Positions 1 to 4,881 of a stretch of 6,110 bases of DNA are shown here, in pieces. The stretch is from an uncultured Eubacteriales bacterium (lineage in GTDB: Bacteria; Bacillota; Clostridia; Christensenellales; Borkfalkiaceae): contig CABQND010000071.1 in the NCBI GenBank assembly GCA_902465495.1, forward strand, positions 1 through 6,110. The letters are read 5' to 3'. Each line of letters opens with the position of its first letter. Position 1 is the stretch's first letter. The translations under genes were made by a program, and so were the position numbers. Below the pieces are notes generated by a model that worked only from the letters and a program-made list of their open reading frames with translations, had not been told where the DNA came from and did no database searches.

Positions 1-1439
1 TGGGCGGCTTCGCGCAGGTGCGCGACTGGAAATATTCCTATAATACAGATCTCATCGCGGCGATGACCAAGGGCGGCATCGTGCAGGCGACGCAGCCCGA
101 AACGGGTGCAAGCATTACGGTGCCCGAAGGGACGCTGCGCCTCGGCGACAAGGTCAGTGTGCAGGTGACACTGGAAGAGGGATATAAGCTGACGGCGCTG
201 ACGGTGGACGGGCAAAATGTATTGCAGGATACACAGCTGAAAGATTATGAGTACACCTTTGCGGCAAATGAAGCGAAAGTGTATACGGTTGCGGCGACGG
301 TCGAAGCGAAAGAAGAGTACACGGTGACCTGTCCTCCCGTCGAAAATGCGACGATCACGATGACGGCGGACGGCAAGCCCGTCGAAAACGGCGGCAAAGT
401 GTATGAAGGCGCACAGCTGATCGTCGTTGCTCAGGCGGCGGAAAATTATACGGTGCTTTCGATGACGGCGACGACGGGCGGCGCGCCCGCGGACATTTCG
501 TCGGGTGTCGCGTTCACGGTGAGCGGCGACGTGACGATCTCCGTGGAAGTGGCGGAAGGCATGCTCGTGACGGGTACGGTCAAATCGGCTACCTATACGG
601 TGGGCGATCGGCAGTACGATCTGTACGATATCGATTATTCCCGAGTGGAAGTCGTCTTTGCAAAAGACGGAACGGAGCTGAAAGCGACCCCCGACGAGGA
701 GGGCAACTATTCCGTCGTATTGCCGAACGGCACCTACGAAGCGAAGTTTGTCTATGAAAATTTCGTGAGCGGCGTACAGACGGTCACGGTGAGCGCAGAC
801 GGCGTGCAGGGCAGCACGGCAATGACGGTGGAGATTCCCGAAGTGGGTGTTTCCACGTCCATCGGCGGCGCGACGCTTACGGGCGGCAACGGCACGCAAT
901 ACGACCTGAGCAACGCGGCATCGCACGAAGTGAGCATTCCCAAAGGATATGATGCGGATTGTTATTTGGTCGGCACGGAAGGCACGAAAGTGATGTTCGA
1001 AGCGGTCATCAAAAATGCGGTGAGCAACGGTACGGGCAGCGGCGAGCGTTTCCAGGCGGGCATTATTTTCCAGGCTTACGGCACGACGAAGACGCGCAAT
1101 GCGATCCTGTTCGATCAGACGAACGCAGTCGCGCCTTACACGAACAATCTTGTGCGTCCTTGGCTGAACAATACCTGGAACAACACGGGACTGGTGGGCG
1201 ATATTGCGCAGGTCGCGAACATGAAGACGGAAGAGGGCGTGCGCCTTACGGTCGTGCGCGACGGCGCGACGGCGTACGTATTTATCGACGGAACGCTGGC
1301 CACGACGCTTTCCGGTCTTTCCGAAACGGCGGGCGCGCTGGGATTCCAGACGCTGAGCAAGACGGGCGCCACGTTCAGCAATTATGTGTACTCTTACAAT
1401 GCCGAACTTATCGATGCGCTCATCGCGCAGGCACAGTGA
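1..1439 (+). CDS. C-terminal part of a large modular extracellular protein (InlB-like repeats, CarboxypepD-reg-like and LamG-like domains), 5' partial
   Basis: The frame is open to the left edge; the first whole codon is at 3, and 478 residues remain. The GTG at 18 is not a believable start because it lies inside a domain end. Modules, counting from codon 3: residues 1-21 are the tail of a jelly-roll module. About 25-104 and 105-185 are two beta-rich repeats of the InlB B/'bacterial repeat' type, with patterns such as GDKVSVQVTLEEGYKLTALTVDG and YEGAQLIVVAQAAENYTV read in part. About 187-280 resembles a carboxypeptidase regulatory-like beta sandwich (DEEGNYSVVLPNGTYEAKF). About 282-478 is a LamG/concanavalin-like domain (ERFQAGIIFQAYG, VRLTVVRDGATAYVFIDG). 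These families occur in secreted adhesins and glycan-binding or glycan-degrading proteins. I see no enzyme motif, LPXTG, SLH domain or C-terminal membrane segment, so any catalytic domain, signal peptide or anchor must lie upstream. Domain names rest on pattern recognition only. The secreted modular nature is fairly sure, the role is not. Confidence 0.85.
   Translation, partial: GGFAQVRDWKYSYNTDLIAAMTKGGIVQATQPETGASITVPEGTLRLGDKVSVQVTLEEGYKLTALTVDGQNVLQDTQLKDYEYTFAANEAKVYTVAATVEAKEEYTVTCPPVENATITMTADGKPVENGGKVYEGAQLIVVAQAAENYTVLSMTATTGGAPADISSGVAFTVSGDVTISVEVAEGMLVTGTVKSATYTVGDRQYDLYDIDYSRVEVVFAKDGTELKATPDEEGNYSVVLPNGTYEAKFVYENFVSGVQTVTVSADGVQGSTAMTVEIPEVGVSTSIGGATLTGGNGTQYDLSNAASHEVSIPKGYDADCYLVGTEGTKVMFEAVIKNAVSNGTGSGERFQAGIIFQAYGTTKTRNAILFDQTNAVAPYTNNLVRPWLNNTWNNTGLVGDIAQVANMKTEEGVRLTVVRDGATAYVFIDGTLATTLSGLSETAGALGFQTLSKTGATFSNYVYSYNAELIDALIAQAQ
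33..1400 (+). repeat. Duplicated LamG-like domain end (YSYN...LI.A motif) at both ends of the fragment
   Basis: The codons at 33-44 encode YSYN followed by TDLIAAM. The codons at 1389-1400 encode YSYN followed by AELIDALIA at the very C-terminus. Both are preceded by a short aromatic strand (VRDWK and FSNYV). This places the end of an earlier jelly-roll domain at the window's left edge and shows that the protein repeats the order jelly-roll, linker repeats, jelly-roll. The repeat is at the protein level only; the DNA copies have diverged. Coordinates span from the first to the last copy. Confidence 0.6.
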
Positions 1440-1473
1440 ACTTAATTCCGATTTATCGTATCAGAAAAAAACA

Positions 1474-1502
1474 GGCGCAGCCGAACGGCTGCGCCCGTTT
1501 TT
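1474..1502 (+). terminator. Intrinsic terminator of the modular surface-protein gene
   Basis: A perfect 9-bp GC-rich stem (GGCGCAGCC at 1474-1482, GGCTGCGCC at 1487-1495) closes a GAAC loop. TTTTT follows at 1498-1502. It lies 35 bases after the stop codon at 1437-1439. An A-run at 1465-1471 precedes it, so it could also work weakly on the other strand. It probably ends the transcript of the first gene. Confidence 0.85.
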
Positions 1503-1503
1503 A

Positions 1504-1535
1504 AGCCGCCGCGCAAATAAGTTTGCGCGGCGGCT
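1504..1535. other. Second long perfect hairpin directly after the terminator
   Basis: A perfect 14-bp stem (AGCCGCCGCGCAAA at 1504-1517 and its exact complement at 1522-1535) has a TAAG loop. It begins one base after the T-run of the preceding terminator. No proper T-run follows it on either strand, so it is not a textbook terminator by itself. It may be a backup or bidirectional stop, or a 3'-end stabiliser for readthrough RNA. Confidence 0.7.
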
Positions 1536-1584
1536 CTTATAATTGGATCATTATATCTTTGCGACGCGAAAATTAACACGATTA

Positions 1585-1598
1585 AATTAAATATTTAA
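1585..1598. repeat. AT-rich palindromic site, copy 1 (upstream of promoter)
   Basis: AATTAAATATTTAA at 1585-1598 contains the perfect palindrome TTAAATATTTAA (1587-1598). The surrounding 20 bases (1581-1600) match the second copy at 1661-1680 in 18 of 20 positions, exactly 80 bases apart. This copy sits just upstream of a -35 box, where it could be an activator or repressor site or simply part of an AT-rich UP-like element. No regulator is known from the window. Confidence 0.5.
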
Positions 1599-1613
1599 AT
1601 TTTTAAAAAGGTA

Positions 1614-1641
1614 TTGACAAAAACGCAAACGTGTGTACAAT
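1614..1641 (+). promoter_or_regulatory. Sigma-A-type promoter P1
   Basis: TTGACA at 1614-1619 and TACAAT at 1636-1641 are separated by 16 bases, giving a full consensus -35 and a 5-of-6 -10. An A/T-only stretch upstream could act as an UP element. The expected start of transcription is near 1648. It would serve the small ORF at 1708 and perhaps the operon at 1871. Two copies of a palindrome flank it, which suggests regulation. Confidence 0.65.
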
Positions 1642-1658
1642 TTCCGCGAATTAAAGCA

Positions 1659-1686
1659 GAATTTAATTAAATATTTAACTAAATTC
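1659..1686. promoter_or_regulatory. 28-bp imperfect palindrome just downstream of P1, candidate operator
   Basis: The left half GAATTTAATTAAAT (1659-1672) and right half ATTTAACTAAATTC (1673-1686) pair at 13 of 14 positions; the only mismatch is 1666 against 1679. Its core is the same TTAAATATTTAA found upstream of P1. It falls about 11 bases after the expected start site and before the RBS at 1696. It could therefore be a repressor site within the transcribed region or, less likely given its AT content and lack of a loop, an RNA hairpin. No regulator family can be named with confidence. Confidence 0.5.
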
Positions 1687-1707
1687 ACGAAAATTGAGGT
1701 CAAAAGG

Positions 1708-1800
1708 ATGGAAAACAAGCACGGCATAGCGGAAAACAGCGACAAAAACGGGAGAAAAGTCCACAAAAAAGGACAAAAATGCGGTCATCGCTTGAAATGA
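1708..1800 (+). CDS. Possible small basic protein of 30 residues
   Basis: An ATG at 1708 opens a 30-codon frame ending in TGA at 1798-1800. GAGG (1696-1699) lies 8 bases upstream, ideal ribosome-binding spacing, and P1 is about 70 bases upstream. The peptide begins MENKHGIAENSDK and ends KCGHRLK. It is Lys/Asn/His-rich, strongly basic, has one Cys and no membrane segment. I do not recognise it. It could be a leader peptide, a regulatory small protein or a chance frame in purine-rich DNA. Its use of ATA, AGA and GGA differs somewhat from the neighbouring genes, which argues for caution. Its last codons overlap the -35 box of the next promoter. Confidence 0.35.
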   Translation: MENKHGIAENSDKNGRKVHKKGQKCGHRLK

Positions 1801-1820
1801 GGGGCGTCGTGTGCTATAAT
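1792..1820 (+). promoter_or_regulatory. Sigma-A promoter P2 with extended -10, driving the membrane-protein/M20 operon
   Basis: TTGAAA (1792-1797), a 17-base spacer and TATAAT (1815-1820) with TG at 1812-1813 form a near-ideal extended -10 promoter. The expected start is near 1827, giving a leader of about 45 bases before the ATG at 1871. No terminator lies between it and the three-gene operon. Confidence 0.8.
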
Positions 1821-1870
1821 AAAACGGACGCGGGCAGTATTTGCACGCGAATACACATCGGAGCAATTTT

Positions 1871-2593
1871 ATGATCTACCAAATCAATGCGGTCGAGTTC
1901 AACAAAAATGCCCCCATTCTGTACACGATCGTCGCGATCATTCTCGCGGTCGTCGTGGCGCAGGCGGTGTTTTTTCTCGTCCGTGCTTATCGCCGCGGCG
2001 TAAAGATCGGAATGTCCAAGGCGGTTCTCAATAAGACCATGTTGCGCGCGGCAGTCTTTACGATCGCGCCCGCCGTTGCCATCTTAGTCGGCATTGTGGC
2101 GCTTTCGCAAAAGCTCGGTATTCCGCTGCCTTGGCTTCGGCTTTCGGTCATCGGCAGTTTCAGTTACGAAACGATCGCCGCCGAGACCGTGTATCCAGGC
2201 ATCGTAGAGGATGCGACGATCTACGTCACCGTTGCATTGGTGATGACGTGCGGCATGCTCGTGTCGATGTTTTTGCCGCTGATCACGGGCAAAAAGATAC
2301 AGCGCGGGTTGATGCACATTCGTCAGAAGGACAAAAAATGGGGCGAGATCTTCATGAACGCACTCTTCCTCGGCATGATCTCCGCATTTTTGGGGTATGT
2401 GTTCGGCGATGTGGGCGAAGGCGCTTCGGGCTGGATCCCCGTGCTGGTATTCCTGGTGTCGGCATTGGTCATGGCGCTGTGCGGACTGCTTCTCAAAGTC
2501 ACGAAATGGCGCTGGATCAACGATTATGCGCTTCCGTTTTGCATCATCGTGGGTATGGCTGCGGCCGTGCCGATCACGATGCTTTTGGGTTGA
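1871..2593 (+). CDS. DUF5058-like six-helix membrane protein, putative permease subunit A
   Basis: The 240-residue protein starts at ATG 1871. GGAG at 1860-1863 is well placed for this ATG; a TTG at 1841 in the same frame has no RBS and would add a polar extension. Hydrophobic segments lie near residues 15-37, 59-79, 115-137, 160-178, 188-208 and 219-239. A basic loop (RAYRRGVKIGMSK) follows helix 1, and the motif IPLPWLRLSVIGSFSYETIAAE (about 84-105) follows helix 2. From memory this pattern matches the uncharacterised DUF5058 family of Firmicutes inner-membrane proteins. No function is established to my knowledge. It is the first gene of a tight operon with a second six-helix protein (15-base gap) and an M20 peptidase, so a role in moving that enzyme's substrate or product is my inference. 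Family assignment is fairly confident, transport role tentative. Confidence 0.85.
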   Translation: MIYQINAVEFNKNAPILYTIVAIILAVVVAQAVFFLVRAYRRGVKIGMSKAVLNKTMLRAAVFTIAPAVAILVGIVALSQKLGIPLPWLRLSVIGSFSYETIAAETVYPGIVEDATIYVTVALVMTCGMLVSMFLPLITGKKIQRGLMHIRQKDKKWGEIFMNALFLGMISAFLGYVFGDVGEGASGWIPVLVFLVSALVMALCGLLLKVTKWRWINDYALPFCIIVGMAAAVPITMLLG

Positions 2594-2608
2594 TCGGAGG
2601 GATTCGGT

Positions 2609-3373
2609 ATGAAAAACAATACAACGCTTCGTTCATTTGATGACAATACGCATTTGTACGGCAGGATTTGGGGCGTCGTTGCGGCGGTGCTTATCCTCTC
2701 GTATCCGTTTATCTGCATGGCGATTTTCGGGGTCGGCGTAAATTGGAAGGTATTTGCGTCGGGTATCTCGATCATCGTGATGTACTGTGCGGTCGGCGCG
2801 GTGGAAACATTTACGTATACGCCGATGCTCGGTTCGGGCGGCACCTATCTCGGTTTTGTCACGGGCAACCTTTCCAACCTCAAAGTGCCTTGCGCGCTCA
2901 ACTGCATGGATCAGGCGGGCGTGGAAAAGGGCACCGAAGAAGCGGAAGTCATTTCCACGATCTCGATCGCCGTTTCGTCCATTGTAACGATGATCATTCT
3001 CGTGCTCGGCGTGGTACTGATCAGTTTCCTTACGCCCGTTTTGGAAAACGAAAACCTCGCGCCCGCGTTCGACAACGTTCTGCCCGCTCTGTTCGGCGGC
3101 ATGGCGGTCGTGTATATTTCGCGCAACTGGAAAATTTCCATTATTCCCTGCGTTCTCATGCTTTTGGTGTTCATCATTGCATCGTACGTAACGGGCAGCG
3201 GTGAACTTTCCGGTACACTGATCGGCGTCATGGTACCGGTCGGCGTGATCGTGACGCTCGCATCTTCCCGTTATATGTATAAGAAAGGCTGGCTGGGCGG
3301 ACAGGAAACTCCCGCGGAGCAACAGCAAGAAAATGCGCAGGAAAAAAGTTCGGACGGGGAGGCGCAGAAATGA
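2609..3373 (+). CDS. Six-helix membrane protein, putative partner permease subunit B
   Basis: The 254-residue protein starts at ATG 2609, with GGAGG at 2596-2600 eight bases upstream. Hydrophobic segments lie near 21-41, 50-68, 115-141, 152-171, 175-195 and 200-219. Between helices 2 and 3 is a Gly/polar motif, TPMLGSGGTYLGFVTGNLSN (about 71-90), followed by an acidic stretch GVEKGTEEAEVIS. The C-terminus (about 230-254) is a Gln/Glu-rich soluble tail. I cannot name the family with certainty, but I recall similar proteins encoded next to DUF5058 genes. Helix count, the GS-containing loop after helix 2 and the polar-then-helix-3 order resemble the preceding protein, so the two may be diverged paralogues forming one complex. 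Its stop overlaps the next start (ATGA at 3370-3373), implying translational coupling to the peptidase. It could be a transporter half or a membrane chaperone for the enzyme. Confidence 0.85.
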   Translation: MKNNTTLRSFDDNTHLYGRIWGVVAAVLILSYPFICMAIFGVGVNWKVFASGISIIVMYCAVGAVETFTYTPMLGSGGTYLGFVTGNLSNLKVPCALNCMDQAGVEKGTEEAEVISTISIAVSSIVTMIILVLGVVLISFLTPVLENENLAPAFDNVLPALFGGMAVVYISRNWKISIIPCVLMLLVFIIASYVTGSGELSGTLIGVMVPVGVIVTLASSRYMYKKGWLGGQETPAEQQQENAQEKSSDGEAQK

Positions 3374-4818
3374 CCCGGGTCTATGCAGTGATCGGCATTG
3401 TCGTTGCGCTGTTGCTCGTGTTTGTAATCATTCCCGTCATCCGCGCCGTGCGCTTTCGTCCGAAGAAAGAAAAGACGTATCCCGATTTTCCCGTGCAGTT
3501 CGATGAAGACAAGGCGGTATCCGACCTTGCGGAGATGATACGGTGCAAAACGGTGTCCGATACCGACGAAAGTCTGGAAGACGATGCGGAATTTGAAAAA
3601 TTTGAGGCGCTTTTGCCGAGACTTTTCCCCAAAGTACACGAAACGTGTGAATTTACAAAACTTTCCAAGCGCTCGCTTTTATTCCGCTGGAAGGGGAAAG
3701 ACAGTTCGAAAGCGCGCGTTCTGATGGCGCATTACGATGTGGTATCGGTGGAGCAGTCCCTCTGGCAAAAGCCCGCGTTCGATGCGATCATTGAGGACGG
3801 AGTTCTCTGGGGACGCGGCACGCTGGATACGAAAGGCACCCTGAACGGGGTATTGCAGGCAGCGGAACAGCTTATAAAAGATGGTTTTGTGCCGCAAAAT
3901 GACATCTATTTGGCTTTTTCGGGCAACGAAGAGACCAACGGGTACGGTGCACCGACCATTGTGGAATATTTCCGGCAAAAGGGGATTCGCCCCGCGCTCG
4001 TCTGTGACGAAGGCGGCGCAGTCGTCGAAAAAGTGTTTCCGGGAGTGAGCGAGCCCTGCGCGCTCATCGGCATTGCCGAAAAGGGGCTGTGCAATCTTCG
4101 CTTTTCGGTGGAAGGTAAGGGCGGTCATGCCAGTGCGCCGCCGCCGCACACGGCGGTTGGGGTGCTTTCCCGTGCCTGTGCGCGGGCGGAGAGCAAGCCG
4201 TTCCCGTCTCGCCTGTCCAAGCCCGCCAAGGAGATGTTTGACACACTGGGCAGGCGTTCAAGCTTCGCCTATCGTTTGATATTTGCAAATCTTTGGCTGT
4301 TCGGCGGACTTTTGAACAAAATCTGCAAAAAGAGCGGCGGCGAACTGAACGCGCTCATGCGCACGACGGTCGCTTTCACGCAGATGAGCGGGAGCAAAGG
4401 CATGAACGTGCTTCCTCCGCGCGCCGAAATGATCGCCAATCTTCGCATCATGTGCGGCGAGAGCGTGGAGAGCGCAAAATCGTACATGGAAAAAGTGATC
4501 GCGGACGATTCGGTAAAGGTCGAAGTCGTATACGGAATGGATCCTTCCAATGTGTCCGAGACCCGCGGCGAGGCTTGGGAAATGATGAAGCGCGCGATTT
4601 CGCAGACCTGGCAGGGCGCGCTGGTTTCTCCGTATCTGATGCTCGCGTGCAGTGATTCGCGGCATTACGGAGAGATCTCCGACCATGTATACCGCTTTTC
4701 GGCGATGGCGCTTTCCAAGGAAGAGCGCGCATCCATCCACGGAAACGACGAACGGATCCCCGTCGAAAAGATCTGGCGTACGGTGGAATTTTATCTGCGT
4801 CTGATATCGCAGTTTTAA
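3370..4818 (+). CDS. Membrane-anchored M20 zinc metallopeptidase, PM20D1/carboxypeptidase S type
   Basis: The 482-residue protein starts at ATG 3370, with GGGGAGG at 3356-3362. An N-terminal hydrophobic segment (about 4-27) followed by RAVRFRPKKEK looks like a signal anchor or short membrane tether. The di-zinc M20 ligands are visible: H121 in MAHYDVV, D153 in GRGTLDTKG (bridging), E187/E188 in GNEET (base and ligand), D213 in VCDEGG and H457 in IHGNDE. KGGHASAPP (H253) marks the lid/dimerisation domain. A hydrophobic insert at about 299-315 and the DSRHYGEISDHVYRF segment (429-443) fit the PM20D1/CPS1 branch rather than DapE or ArgE. Family members hydrolyse amide bonds of dipeptides or N-acyl amino acids; mammalian PM20D1 can also make N-acyl amino acids. 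The exact substrate here is unknown. Coupling to two membrane proteins suggests a shared substrate path. No catalytic residue is missing. Confidence 0.95.
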   Translation: MTRVYAVIGIVVALLLVFVIIPVIRAVRFRPKKEKTYPDFPVQFDEDKAVSDLAEMIRCKTVSDTDESLEDDAEFEKFEALLPRLFPKVHETCEFTKLSKRSLLFRWKGKDSSKARVLMAHYDVVSVEQSLWQKPAFDAIIEDGVLWGRGTLDTKGTLNGVLQAAEQLIKDGFVPQNDIYLAFSGNEETNGYGAPTIVEYFRQKGIRPALVCDEGGAVVEKVFPGVSEPCALIGIAEKGLCNLRFSVEGKGGHASAPPPHTAVGVLSRACARAESKPFPSRLSKPAKEMFDTLGRRSSFAYRLIFANLWLFGGLLNKICKKSGGELNALMRTTVAFTQMSGSKGMNVLPPRAEMIANLRIMCGESVESAKSYMEKVIADDSVKVEVVYGMDPSNVSETRGEAWEMMKRAISQTWQGALVSPYLMLACSDSRHYGEISDHVYRFSAMALSKEERASIHGNDERIPVEKIWRTVEFYLRLISQF

Positions 4819-4824
4819 AAAAAG

Positions 4825-4858
4825 TCCGTTCCCCGCAGTGAAAACTGCGGGGAACGGA
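4825..4858. terminator. Long perfect hairpin after the M20 gene, terminator-like on both strands
   Basis: A perfect 15-bp stem (TCCGTTCCCCGCAGT at 4825-4839, its complement at 4844-4858) is capped by a GAAA tetraloop. On the + strand only TAATTTTA follows. On the - strand a run of seven T follows (complement of 4817-4823). It lies seven bases after the M20 stop and 23 bases before the next ATG. It probably ends much of the operon transcript or stabilises its 3' end. Because no promoter fits before 4882, some readthrough into the M16 gene is likely. Confidence 0.7.
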
Positions 4859-4881
4859 TAATTTTAGCAGGGAGTTTATAT

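Noticed and set aside
18..20. GTG at 18 as a true start of the first gene
   Set aside because: The frame is open to the window edge, no RBS precedes it, and the first residues match the end of a domain repeated at the C-terminus.
959..1504. + strand frame of 181 codons inside the modular protein gene and its terminator
   Set aside because: Arg/Gly-rich low-quality protein in the +2 frame of a clear gene that runs through the terminator hairpin; shadow.
1659..1686. Palindrome as a riboswitch or structured RNA
   Set aside because: The stem is nearly all A-U with no natural loop and no conserved riboswitch core nearby; a DNA operator is the better reading.
1841..1870. TTG at 1841 as the start of the DUF5058-like gene
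   Set aside because: No ribosome binding site; the ATG at 1871 has GGAG at good spacing and begins just before the first membrane helix.
2131..2640. + strand frame of 169 codons overlapping both membrane-protein genes
   Set aside because: His/Arg-rich out-of-frame translation of the DUF5058-like gene with no family pattern.
2633..3328. Long open frame on the - strand (231 codons)
   Set aside because: It lies wholly opposite the membrane-protein gene, is His/Arg/Asp-rich with no recognisable domain, and has no RBS or promoter; it is a shadow of GC-skewed codons.
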